Shown in pieces: positions 45,313-54,700 of a DNA stretch of 64,000 nucleotides. The stretch spans positions 1 through 64,000 of the forward strand of contig LFFE01000012.1 of the NCBI GenBank assembly GCA_001510385.1. The letters run 5' to 3'. This DNA is from Actinobacteria bacterium casp-actino5 (GTDB lineage: Bacteria > Actinomycetota > Acidimicrobiia > Acidimicrobiales > Ilumatobacteraceae). The notes below the pieces were generated by a model. That model saw only the letters and a program-made list of their open reading frames with translations, ran no database searches and was not told where the DNA came from. The position numbers and the translations under genes were made by a program. Within the stretch, counting starts at the first letter, position 1; every line of letters starts with the position of its first letter.

Positions 45313-45606
45313 TCACTTCTCCACAATTGCGAGTACGTCGCGTCCTGAAAGGACGAGCAGGTCTTTTCCATCAACGGCGACTTCAGTGCCGCCGTACTTC
45401 GAGTACAGAACAACGTCACCGACCTTGATGCCGAGCGGGATCAATTCTCCGCTGGCTTCGGCGCGCTTTCCTGGGCCGACAGCTAAGACGGTGCCTTGCT
45501 GTGGCTTTTCTTTTGCCGTGTCGGGGATGACGAGGCCTGACGCTGTTTGCGTCTCTGCCTCATTTGGCTGGACGACGATGCGGTCATCAAGCGGCTGTAG
45601 GTTCAT
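45313..45606 (-). CDS. groS: Co-chaperonin GroES (10 kDa)
   Basis: 97 residues from ATG 45606 ([14 protein letters not shown]). The mobile loop [23 protein letters not shown] and the dome region are normal, and the end DVLAIVEK is typical. An in-frame extension to 45672 would include the CIRCE operator and was rejected. Regulated by HrcA through the two CIRCE elements upstream. Confidence 0.97.
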   Translation of the reverse strand: MNLQPLDDRIVVQPNEAETQTASGLVIPDTAKEKPQQGTVLAVGPGKRAEASGELIPLGIKVGDVVLYSKYGGTEVAVDGKDLLVLSGRDVLAIVEK

Positions 45607-45661
45607 GTTGCAAGCCTCCATGGCGTGAACAGGGGTTGATGTGATTACGTCAGTTACATCG

Positions 45662-45688
45662 TTAGCACTCATAACTGACGAGTGCTAA
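45662..45688. promoter_or_regulatory. CIRCE element (perfect)
   Basis: TTAGCACTC, 9-nt spacer, GAGTGCTAA: an exact match to the HrcA operator consensus, right after the groES -10 and 56 bp before the start codon. Confidence 0.97.
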
Positions 45689-45716
45689 GGCTACGGCTCT
45701 GGGCAGAAATTAGCAA
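45688..45716 (-). promoter_or_regulatory. Vegetative promoter of groES-groEL
   Basis: On the minus strand -35 TTGCTA (45711-45716), 17-nt spacer, -10 TAGCCT (45688-45693). It is bracketed by the two CIRCE sites, so HrcA binding would cover both -35 and start. Confidence 0.75.
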
Positions 45717-45736
45717 CCGGACATCAAGAGTGCTAA
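45710..45736. promoter_or_regulatory. Second, imperfect CIRCE element
   Basis: TTAGCAACC, 9-nt spacer, GAGTGCTAA. One arm matches 9/9, the other 7/9, with the exact CIRCE spacing. It overlaps the groES -35 and the stop codon of maf (45733-45735). Confidence 0.8.
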
Positions 45737-46323
45737 CTCATCAATTTGCTTGTTCCAGCGACCCTCACACCGACTGTTCGAAGCAATTCAGTTGTCTCAG
45801 CCAAAGGCAGACCGACAACGTTTGAGACACTTCCCGAAATCGAGGCGACAAAACCCGCAGCACGGCCTTGGATCCCGTATGCCCCGGCTTTATCGAGTGG
45901 TTCACCGGTACCGACGTACCAGTTGATCTCCTCATCACTCAGCGCCCGGAAGGTCACAGCGGTCGACACCAGTGCCGTCTTAATCGTTCCTGCGCTGGCA
46001 ACACAAACCGCAGTATGTGTGAGGTGCTCTCTTCCTGACAACGATCTCAACATCGATGTCGCATCGTCATCATCAATTGGCTTCGCCAAAATCGTGCCGT
46101 CGCGGTCGACTGTCGTATCAGCGGCGAGCACCACATCTAACGGGTGAGCCAAGCTCACCGTCGTTGCCTTGAGGGTCGCAACGCGCTGCACATAATCGAT
46201 AGCACTCTCCCCCATAACTGTTGACTCATCAACGTCGGCAGGGACAACCACGAAGTCGACCTCGAGGTCAGCCAACATCGACTTTCGACGTGGCGAACCT
46301 GATGCTAAAACGACGTCAGCCAC
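45733..46323 (-). CDS. maf: Maf-family nucleoside triphosphate pyrophosphatase
   Basis: 196 residues from GTG 46323, overlapping the dusB stop by 8 bp. VVLASGSPRRKSML is the Maf signature, followed by VDES, LKAT, LAADTTVDRDG, KP and GAYGIQGRAAGFV. Maf proteins hydrolyse non-canonical or methylated pyrimidine nucleotides and affect septum formation. Last gene of the long housekeeping run before groES. Its stop lies in the second CIRCE element. Confidence 0.92.
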   Translation of the reverse strand: MADVVLASGSPRRKSMLADLEVDFVVVPADVDESTVMGESAIDYVQRVATLKATTVSLAHPLDVVLAADTTVDRDGTILAKPIDDDDATSMLRSLSGREHLTHTAVCVASAGTIKTALVSTAVTFRALSDEEINWYVGTGEPLDKAGAYGIQGRAAGFVASISGSVSNVVGLPLAETTELLRTVGVRVAGTSKLMS

Positions 46324-47515
46324 CTGACACCGCCATCTCCTGGGCATCATCGGGGATCGTCATATCGGTATCCGCATCGTCAACTGTGAGGAACCCCTCA
46401 GGCAGGGCAACCTTGATCGGACCATTCGTGTGCCCACGCCGAATTCGTGCACCACCTTCAACGAGTTGCGCTGAGCGGTCGAGACTGGCGAGTAACTCTT
46501 CAAGTTCGCTGATCGTTGACACAAGAGAGAAACGCCGTCTCGCCTCAGGTCCAACCGGATACCCCGTGAGATACCACGACGCATGCTTACGAAAATCTCG
46601 CATTGCAAAATTCTCACCATCGAGCCGTTTGCCCTTTTTCATCACCACATCTGACGAATAGTGATCAACAAGTGCACGAGCATGCGTCAGCATGACGTCA
46701 GCAACCTCGCCAAGCGTTCTTGCGGCTGGCACCTCGCGGCCGGCAAATGCCTCGACGAGGTCAGAAAACAACCAGGGGCGCCCGAGGCACCCTCGACCGA
46801 TCACCACACCATCACATCCGGTTTGATTCATCATGTCGATCGCATCTTGAGCTTCCCAGATGTCGCCGTTGCCGAGCACCGGAATGTGATGCCCGGCATC
46901 GACAACAACTTCTTTGAGTTGAGTAATCGCACCCCACCGAGCGTCGCCGGAATAATGCTGCTCAACCGTTCGGGCATGCATTGCGACCCAGGCGACGCCC
47001 TCGTCGGCGCAAATCAGCGCCGTGTCGCGGTCGGTTCTGAACGAGTCGTCGAGACCCATCCGAAACTTTGCCGTCACTGGGATACCGAATGGCATCGCCG
47101 CCTGCACCGCTGAGCGAACAATTGCTCGCAACAGTGCAGGACGGGCTGGAACTGCTGCCCCGCCACCCTTGCGTGTCACCTTCGCTGCAGGGCATCCAAA
47201 GTTGAGATCAACATGATCAACCAAGCCTTCCTCACAGACCATGTGAACCGCCTGGCCCAACTGTGCGGGATCGCTGCCGTAGATCTGAAGGCTTCTTGGA
47301 TTCTCGTCATGAGTGAACGACATCATTCGCATCGTCTTGTCATTTCGGTGAACGATGGCCGCGGACATCACCATCTCGTTCACGTACACCAATCCCGGGG
47401 CGTGTTGACGACAGATCGATCGAAACGCCGCATTCGTGACACCGGCCATCGGCGCCAACACCACCGGAGCAGCCAACTCGTGCTCTCCAATTTTCATTGG
47501 GATTCGGTCAGCCAT
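46316..47515 (-). CDS. dusB: tRNA-dihydrouridine synthase
   Basis: 399 residues from ATG 47515. FMN TIM barrel: LAPMAGVTNAAFR, the LNFGCPAAKVTRKGGGAA loop with catalytic Cys, KFRMG, HART and GNGDI, and GRGCLGRPWLF. It reduces uridine to dihydrouridine in the tRNA D-loop. The start overlaps the tsaD stop by 8 bp, so it is coupled to the tRNA-modification genes upstream. Confidence 0.93.
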   Translation of the reverse strand: MADRIPMKIGEHELAAPVVLAPMAGVTNAAFRSICRQHAPGLVYVNEMVMSAAIVHRNDKTMRMMSFTHDENPRSLQIYGSDPAQLGQAVHMVCEEGLVDHVDLNFGCPAAKVTRKGGGAAVPARPALLRAIVRSAVQAAMPFGIPVTAKFRMGLDDSFRTDRDTALICADEGVAWVAMHARTVEQHYSGDARWGAITQLKEVVVDAGHHIPVLGNGDIWEAQDAIDMMNQTGCDGVVIGRGCLGRPWLFSDLVEAFAGREVPAARTLGEVADVMLTHARALVDHYSSDVVMKKGKRLDGENFAMRDFRKHASWYLTGYPVGPEARRRFSLVSTISELEELLASLDRSAQLVEGGARIRRGHTNGPIKVALPEGFLTVDDADTDMTIPDDAQEMAVSGG

Positions 47516-48545
47516 CGGCAATACCCGTATCCACTAGTGGCATCGACGGAAAGGCTCCCGTATCAAGACGACTTGGCCCCAAGGCCCGCAGCCGGTGCCA
47601 ACCTGCGGCCGCGATCATCGCCGCATTATCGGTACACATTTCACGACTGGGCAGGAACGCTCCAATTCCAGCCTCTGCGCAAGCGGTTTGAAGGTCCGCT
47701 CGCAATTGCGTATTCGCCGCAACCCCGCCTCCAAGAACGACACCGGTTGCCCCGACCTGGCGCGCTGCTTTCATCGCTTTGTGAACCAATACATCGCTAA
47801 CAGCATGTTGAAACGATGCAGCAATATCAACCGACTGAACATCTGGATGTTTTCGCACGAAGTTCACCACCGACGTCTTCAACCCGCTGAAACTGAAGTT
47901 GAGGCCGTCGTCCATCATCGCGCGCGGGAATCTCACCGCTTCCGGATCGCCGGCGGCGGCGGCACGATCAATTGCTGGTCCACCCGGATAACCAAGGTCG
48001 AGATAACGAGCAACTTTGTCAAACGCTTCGCCCGCTGCGTCATCAATCGTCCGACCAAGAAGCTGGTACTCGCCGTGCCCTCGCATCTCAACGAGCATCG
48101 TGTGTCCACCTGAAACAAGCAGTACGACCAGAGGAAATTCCAGTGACGGGTCCTCAAGAAAACTCGCGTATAAATGAGCTTCCAGGTGGTTTACACCCAC
48201 AAATGGAACATCCCACGCAAGCGCGAGCGCCTTCGCTGATGAGACACCTACCAGCAGCGCCCCGATCAGTCCTGGGCCGACCGTGCACGCAATTGCATCG
48301 ATCCGCCGCTCATCGATTCCGGCGTCAGTAATCGCTCGACGGACGACCGGGTTGATTGATTCGAGGTGAGCTCGACTCGCAACCTCGGGAACAACTCCAC
48401 CGAATTCGGCATGAACATCGATCTGGCTTGACACCACCGATGACACCACGTCGTTTCCGCCCATCACAACCGCAGCGGCGGTCTCATCACAGCTTGTCTC
48501 GATCCCAAGAATGACCGTGTCTGGTCCAACCACATCTGCTGGCAT
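47508..48545 (-). CDS. tsaD: tRNA t6A synthesis transferase TsaD
   Basis: 345 residues from ATG 48545. ASKHA ATPase fold: ILGIETSCDETAAAVV, the metal-binding NHLEAHLYAS (HxxxH), LVSGGHT, GEAFDKVAR and GGVAANTQLR. With TsaB and TsaE it transfers threonylcarbamoyl to A37 of ANN-decoding tRNAs. Start and rimI stop share a base (TGATG). The in-frame extension to 48578 lies inside rimI and was rejected. Confidence 0.96.
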   Translation of the reverse strand: MPADVVGPDTVILGIETSCDETAAAVVMGGNDVVSSVVSSQIDVHAEFGGVVPEVASRAHLESINPVVRRAITDAGIDERRIDAIACTVGPGLIGALLVGVSSAKALALAWDVPFVGVNHLEAHLYASFLEDPSLEFPLVVLLVSGGHTMLVEMRGHGEYQLLGRTIDDAAGEAFDKVARYLDLGYPGGPAIDRAAAAGDPEAVRFPRAMMDDGLNFSFSGLKTSVVNFVRKHPDVQSVDIAASFQHAVSDVLVHKAMKAARQVGATGVVLGGGVAANTQLRADLQTACAEAGIGAFLPSREMCTDNAAMIAAAGWHRLRALGPSRLDTGAFPSMPLVDTGIADG

Positions 48546-49069
48546 CACGCACACCTTCCTGACAGCCTGTGGGTACAACGATCGATGTAGTCAACGTCTG
48601 CAAGTCCGTGGCACCACATCACGACGGCGTCCTCGCCATGCTCGTAGTAGGCCTTGCGAATTCCTGCTGGCACAAACCCGAAGCGTTGGTACATCGCCTG
48701 TGCCGGTTCAGCCGAGGCACGAACTTCAAGTGTCCACGCAGTTGCACCAACAGAGCGGGCATGTTCGGCAAGTTCCATCATCAACGCTGAGCCAACACCT
48801 TCTCGGCGAGCAGACTCACTCACGACGATATTCGTGACATGCGCCTCAGTATCTCCTGCCGCGTCAACAACCCAGAGACCTCCATATCCCAAAATCGCGC
48901 GCCCACGGCGAGCGATCAGGTAGTGCCGCCCACCTCGTCCAACTTGTGCAAGTTCGTCGATGAACACTTGGCGCGACCAGTGGCGATCGTAGGTTGCTGC
49001 TTCGATCGTCAATACCTGCCGAAGGTGCCGCCGCTTCATCGCTTCGATAACAACCGGGCGGCGCATCAT
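48545..49069 (-). CDS. rimI: RimI-like ribosomal-protein N-acetyltransferase
   Basis: 174 residues, GNAT fold. Motif A is in VSESARREGVGSALM, with LEVRASAEPAQAMYQRFGF downstream as in RimI. RimI acetylates the N-terminus of ribosomal protein S18 and is regularly placed between tsaB and tsaD. ATG 49069 overlaps the tsaB stop (ATGA). Confidence 0.9.
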   Translation of the reverse strand: MMRRPVVIEAMKRRHLRQVLTIEAATYDRHWSRQVFIDELAQVGRGGRHYLIARRGRAILGYGGLWVVDAAGDTEAHVTNIVVSESARREGVGSALMMELAEHARSVGATAWTLEVRASAEPAQAMYQRFGFVPAGIRKAYYEHGEDAVVMWCHGLADVDYIDRCTHRLSGRCA

Positions 49070-49761
49070 GGTCTCACCTGACGAGTACTCCAGTTGATCT
49101 GTGCATCAGGCTCGCGCAGATACACCGGCTCGACGAGATGCTCCTCAACTGTTTCGTCTCGAATCGCCCGACGAACACCCTCGGCCGCAAGTACCGAAGC
49201 AGATGGATGGGCGGCACCAGAAATGGTGCAACCGAATCGATCAGTGATCTCAACCTGATACCGATGTGCCCCGTCTCCAGCGCAGACCGTTGGTTGATCG
49301 CGTTCCATGAGATCAGCAACTAGGTCGTCGATCGATCCGACAATTGGCTGGCGCAGCAATTCAATACCGTGATCGGTGCGGCGGTACATCGCCCAGAAGA
49401 CCTCTGATTTTCGAGCATCGACGACTGGAACGATGATGTCCTCGGTTGTTGATTCTCCAGTAGCGAGTACCTCAAGCGAAGTAAGTGGAACCATCGGAAT
49501 ACCAAGCGCCATCGCAAGTGATTTCGCGGTTGCGATGCCAACTCGCATACCAGTGAACAATCCGGGCCCAACGTCAATCGCGATCGCACCAACTTCCGAA
49601 AGGTCTACATCTGCACGTTCGCATACAAACTGGACACAGGGAACAATCGACTCTGCATGGCGTCGGCCACGAGCAATCTCAACGGTGGCAAGCACGCCAT
49701 CGGAGGACGCGAGTGCCACACCCGCCGACTCCGTTGCGCTCTCGATGCCGAGGACGATCAC
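49066..49761 (-). CDS. tsaB: tRNA t6A synthesis scaffold TsaB
   Basis: 231 residues from GTG 49761, whose GTGA overlaps the tsaE stop. N-terminal VLGIESATESAGVAL, RRHAESIVP and GPGLFTGMRVGIATAKSLA are the TsaB hallmarks; it lacks the metal-binding His pair of TsaD. It dimerises with TsaD in the t6A complex. The longer start to 49809 was rejected. Confidence 0.92.
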   Translation of the reverse strand: MIVLGIESATESAGVALASSDGVLATVEIARGRRHAESIVPCVQFVCERADVDLSEVGAIAIDVGPGLFTGMRVGIATAKSLAMALGIPMVPLTSLEVLATGESTTEDIIVPVVDARKSEVFWAMYRRTDHGIELLRQPIVGSIDDLVADLMERDQPTVCAGDGAHRYQVEITDRFGCTISGAAHPSASVLAAEGVRRAIRDETVEEHLVEPVYLREPDAQINWSTRQVRP

Positions 49762-50240
49762 GACCAGGCCTCCAGTGCAGCCGAGAGTGCTTCGTGACGG
49801 CGGTCCCAACTCGAGCCAATGGTCTCGATGGTGATCTCGCGTACCGCCCCTTCATCGTCGTCAAGGTCGACATCAATATGCACTTCGAGATAATCGGCAA
49901 TCTCTGAGATCGCCGCCTCACCCCATTCGATCAACACGACCCCACGAAATTCAGCAAGTTCGCTCAATGCGAGATCTGCCACCTCAATTGTTCGGTCAAG
50001 CCTGTAGAGATCGGCATGATGCACCGTGAGGTCGCCACACTCATAGGTGTTCACGAGCGTAAATGTTGGCGATGTCATCGGTTCAGCCACTCCAAGGGCT
50101 GCGCCGATTCCTTGTGCGACAACCGTCTTACCAGCGCCCATTTCGCCAGTCAGCACGATTGTGTCACCACTTCGAACAACTCGCGCCAGAGCCGCAGCAA
50201 ACGCCCGCGTATCGGTTGGAGATGTTGTTCTAAACCACAT
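49758..50240 (-). CDS. tsaE: tRNA t6A synthesis ATPase TsaE
   Basis: 160 residues. Walker A GEMGAGKT at 32-39, the Thr/Ser switch in TSPTFTLVN, the HHADLYRL segment and LIEWGE Walker B are all present. It drives turnover of the TsaB-TsaD complex. It starts 14 bp after the alr stop and its end overlaps tsaB. Confidence 0.95.
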   Translation of the reverse strand: MWFRTTSPTDTRAFAAALARVVRSGDTIVLTGEMGAGKTVVAQGIGAALGVAEPMTSPTFTLVNTYECGDLTVHHADLYRLDRTIEVADLALSELAEFRGVVLIEWGEAAISEIADYLEVHIDVDLDDDEGAVREITIETIGSSWDRRHEALSAALEAWS

Positions 50241-50254
50241 ATCGGCTATCGATG

Positions 50255-51409
50255 CTACGACGGCTTTGCGAACAAGCCGACTGGGTGACGTGGAACACGC
50301 TCACTAATCTGGCAAACAATCTCGTAGGCGATGGTGCCTAACCGATCTGCCCACTCTTCGGCAGTAATGCAATCGTCTCCTTGCGAACCAATGAGCACCA
50401 CTTCATCGCCAACTGAAACAGGATCCGAGTCGTCAGCAGGTCCAAGATCAACGATGAGTTGGTCCATTGTGACAACACCGACGACTGGCCGACGTCGACC
50501 ACCAATGAGACAGGCTCCACCGACCTCGGACCACCGGCGCGGCACCCCGTCGGCGTAGCCAACTGGCACCGTTGCGAGCCGCGTACGCGACAACGTTTTA
50601 TAGCGCCAGCCATACGACACGTGCACACCTTCGTCAACTTCCTTCACCAGCGACACGCGAGCCCACCATCTCAGTGCAGCGGTAAACAATGTTCGATCGA
50701 GGGGCACCTCCCTAGACGGGTCAATCCCGTACATCGCGATACCTGTTCGAATAAACGTCTGACGACTTTCGGGAAGTGTGATTGCAGCGGCTGAATTTGC
50801 GATGTGGAATTCAACCTCCGACTCGAGACCCGACACCAGTGATACAAACCGTTCCATCTGCTCTTCGATTGCCCGATGGCCGGGAATATCTGCGGTAGCA
50901 AGGTGCGTGGCAACTCCAACCAACTCGATGCCCGACACTTTGGCGATTCTTGTGACGATGTCGGCAACATCTGATGGCTCTGCTCCAACCCGCCGCATCC
51001 CAGTGTCGATCTTCAGGTGCACTCGAGCGGTGGTGCCAAGACGAGCCGCCGCTGCAGCAAGAGCGTCTACCGATTCGAGTCGGTACACCATCACCTCTGC
51101 ATCGGCCGCCAATAATTCGTCATATTGCTCGTGTGGTTGGTCGCTCAATATGAGAATTCGCGAGTCGATGCCCGCAGCGCGCAATTCAACCGCCTCCTGT
51201 GTGAGCGCAACGGCAACTCCGGTGGCTCCACCCGCAAGAGCGGCTCGACTCGCCCACACCGCACCATGTCCATAGCCATTCGCCTTGACGACAGCCCACA
51301 CAGCACTCGGCGAGCAAAGTTCAACAAGCGACCGAACATTTGCTGCGATCGCGTCAGTGTCAATGTCAACGCCCGACCAGCGCTGTGGCTGAACGCCGTT
51401 GAACGTCAT
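50255..51409 (-). CDS. alr: Alanine racemase
   Basis: 384 residues. PLP-binding Lys is K42 in AVVKANGYGHGA; GIAMYGI and SYGWRYKT supply further active-site residues (the catalytic Tyr lies near the latter), and TMDQLIVDLG closes the C-terminal domain. It makes D-alanine for peptidoglycan. Its ATGA overlaps the acpS stop. Confidence 0.95.
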   Translation of the reverse strand: MTFNGVQPQRWSGVDIDTDAIAANVRSLVELCSPSAVWAVVKANGYGHGAVWASRAALAGGATGVAVALTQEAVELRAAGIDSRILILSDQPHEQYDELLAADAEVMVYRLESVDALAAAAARLGTTARVHLKIDTGMRRVGAEPSDVADIVTRIAKVSGIELVGVATHLATADIPGHRAIEEQMERFVSLVSGLESEVEFHIANSAAAITLPESRQTFIRTGIAMYGIDPSREVPLDRTLFTAALRWWARVSLVKEVDEGVHVSYGWRYKTLSRTRLATVPVGYADGVPRRWSEVGGACLIGGRRRPVVGVVTMDQLIVDLGPADDSDPVSVGDEVVLIGSQGDDCITAEEWADRLGTIAYEIVCQISERVPRHPVGLFAKPS

Positions 51410-51771
51410 TCGGCAACCACCTGTGCGATCGCAACGCTGTCGCCGTGCGACAAGCTGAGATGCCAGCGGGTAACCCCGGCGTTCACCGCGAGCGACTGCG
51501 CTACTCCGACAACCAGCAACGACGGAGCACCACTGTCGGCCCGAACGACTGATACATCGTGAAATCCGAATGCGCCGAGGCCGAGACCAAGAGCCTTCAT
51601 CGACGCTTCGCGAGCGGCGAATCGTGCGGCGAGGCCAGGAACATCGTCTACCCGACCCGCAAGCGACTCCAGTTCGGCTGCGGTGAACAGGCGTGTTCGC
51701 ATAGACGGTGTGCGCTCAAGCGAGCGACGGAATCGCTCAATGTCGACCACGTCAACGCCGACACCAATCAT
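51406..51771 (-). CDS. acpS: Holo-(acyl-carrier-protein) synthase
   Basis: 121 residues from ATG 51771 (MIGVGVDVVDIERF), which overlaps the glmS stop. The signature G-x-D-x-x-x-x-x-R (GVDVVDIERFRR) and the FAAREASMKALG motif are intact. It transfers phosphopantetheine from CoA to acyl carrier protein. A GTG three bases upstream is also possible. Confidence 0.95.
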   Translation of the reverse strand: MIGVGVDVVDIERFRRSLERTPSMRTRLFTAAELESLAGRVDDVPGLAARFAAREASMKALGLGLGAFGFHDVSVVRADSGAPSLLVVGVAQSLAVNAGVTRWHLSLSHGDSVAIAQVVAE

Positions 51772-54700
51772 CACGGTACCCAGTGGTTGGCGGCTTCTGA
51801 AATCGGTGAAATCAGTAACTCAGCCACCGAAATATCACTGAGTTTCGACTCGTCAAACTTGCCTTCGGTTTCTGTCACCCAGTCAACAAGTCGTTCATAG
51901 CGATTGTCGTACCCCTGCAAACAGGTACGAGCATCATCAACCGAAATTCGGTCGTGGAAGTCGACGTGAAGCAGTGTGAGTCCCGTGCAAACCCCGGCCT
52001 TTGTCTCGGGCACGAGAATAACAGTTCGTCCATCGCGTCGACCTCGCGCAACAAGCACTTCTTGCTGCTCAGCGACATAGCGCTTGGTACCAGTCAGCGC
52101 AGGATCACTGTCGACACGACTTTGAAGCCCAACTGCAACACCGTCGCGGTCAAGCACCGAGACCACATCACCGACGATGCTGTACCGAGTCGCCCCGGTA
52201 ACTGAGGCAACTGCAGCATCAAGTGCGGCAAGGACCTTCAATGATCGATATGACACGACGTCTCGGCCGGCGCCGCGGCTGATTACTGCCTGCACCAGCG
52301 CGGTCTCAACGAGATCAGAGTCGCTTCGCGAAATACCGACGGTGACAGTCTTCGCTTGATGTTTAATCGCATCAATCGGCCGGGTGAGCTCATCAATCGC
52401 CGCCGACAGTGCATCGACAACTTCAGCGATCAGTAATTCCGGGGTTCCGACGTTGCCCGTCACTATCGAGAAATCTTCGATCGGTCGTCGTGACCGCAAA
52501 TACCCGATAGCTGCCGTAAGGCGAACGGCAGTTGATGCCTCAAGGTGCCCGTCGTACGACTTTGCACGTACACCTTGTTCAAATTCTCGAAGGTGTGTCT
52601 GAATGTCACCAGCAAGGTTGGCGACAATTGTGTCAGGGGTCTCGCCCGACTCGACTAGCCGCTCAACCACGTCCCGAGCTGCCCGCAGTGGAAGGGCTGA
52701 CCGGTCAATGGCTCGTGCCGCTTCATAACCAAATAGGTGACCAACCATTGCCGAGAGGATGAAGCCAAGCGCCGGGTCGACCGATGGAACCTCAATAACC
52801 GTTCCTGATGTAAACCGGGTTTGGCCCTCGTCACACACCACGATTGGCGTTGCCTTATGAGCACTGAAAATTGCTGTTTCTTTTGCAACATCGTCTGCAG
52901 TTGAACCCTGAAGGCCCGCCGCACACACAAAGATCAATGGTTCACTCGACAGGTCGATGTGCTTCTTATCCTCGGTGACATCGGCAGCGATCGACTTGTA
53001 GCACAACTCACTGAGTTTGATCCGCACCTCATTCGCAGCAACGAGATTTGGGCCGTTACCGACAACCGCCCAATACCGCTTTGACAGCGCCGTCCTCGTT
53101 GCAATTTCAGCAATGCGTGACCGTCGATCGAGTACGGCGGTCATTGCTGCAGGCAGCCCCCGTAGCGAATTCAGTAGGCGATGTCGTCGAGCCTGGCTCC
53201 CTACACCTGCAGCTGAGGCAATATCACAGGCAAGCAATGCGCCTGCTGCAACCTGCGCATAAAAGGCCTTCGTCGAGGCAACACTCATCTCGACGTCGCG
53301 TCCGTCAGAGGTGTACACCACGCCGTCGGCTTTGACCGCTAGGTCACTACCGCGACGGTTCACTATTGCGATCACAATCGCTCCACGAGACCGCAATAGG
53401 TCAACTGTTCTGTTCGTATCGGTGGTCGTCCCACTTTGGCTCACTGCGATGATGAGCGTGTCAGACATATTTGGTCGAAGTTGAAAGCCAGAAACCTCGG
53501 TCGCAGTTATCGCGTCGACATCAAGTTCGCCATCGCAGAGATCACGAAGAATCGCTGCGACACCTTCACCAGCGACCGCTGCGGTGCCTTGACCAATGAC
53601 GTGAACGCGCGAAATCTTGCGCGAAGACAGTCGCTCGCGCACGACACTTGGCATCGACGCCTCTGACAAGACGACTTCAAGCGCCCCATCGCGCTCTCTG
53701 ACCCGTCCACGCAAGGTGCGTCGAAATGATGTTGGAGATTCTTTAATTTCTTTGAGCAGGTAGTGCGGTGCATCACCTCGATCGATGTCTCGAGTCGTGA
53801 CCTCAGCGGTCACTATTTCTTCAGTGACAACTGGCAGTGATGCTCCTGAGTAGGCGTATCGATCCAATCCGTCAAGATCGTTGCCATTCAGATTGACGAC
53901 TAAGATTTCACCGCCGGCCTCACCATCGAGGCGCACGTAACGCTCGGCTTCCTCAACCACCCCGTACGGTTCACTGGCAATGATGTACCCATCCTCAGCG
54001 ATGCCGACGTAGATACCTTGGCCGCTCCCGCGCAATGCGAGCATGAGCTCGCGAGGACGGTCAGCTGCGATAGCCCCGATCGCCACCGATCCCTCGAATT
54101 CATTTACTGCCCGTCGAAATGCCTCTCGTGGTTCGAGGCCTTCTGACATTTTTCTTGAGGTAAGTGTTGGGATGACCTTTGCATCGGTTGTGATCTGGTG
54201 GTGAATGTCGAGTCCGAATCGACGCGTGAGGTCAGCGTGGTTGTCAACATCTCCGTTGAGAACACCCACGACGTACGGGCCGGCCTGACCTGAGAGTTCC
54301 TCACTATTCAGTGGGTGCGCATTCGCCTCAGAAATGACGCCGATACTTGCCCAACGTGTATGGCCAAGGACAACAACATCGGCGGTTGACGACGAGAGAG
54401 CGGCGCGCAGAAGCGCATCAGTTTGTACTGCCTTCCTGATGACAGCGGTGTTGTCTCCAAGCTCACCAATCTCAGCCGCCGCCTTGTACACAAATGACAG
54501 TACCGATCCACTCGCTGTCTGTATTTCTCTCAACGACGAAGAGCGGAAGAGTTCGTCGTGACTACGTTCAGTGAGTTGGCTCGCTACAACTGAATCTTCT
54601 GCTGACAAGCCATGATTACTCACCATGATCTGTATGCCGGCGGAATCGCGACCTCGCACCTCCAATCGGTCGAGCGCAGACAGTGCCCGCTGGATGGCTA

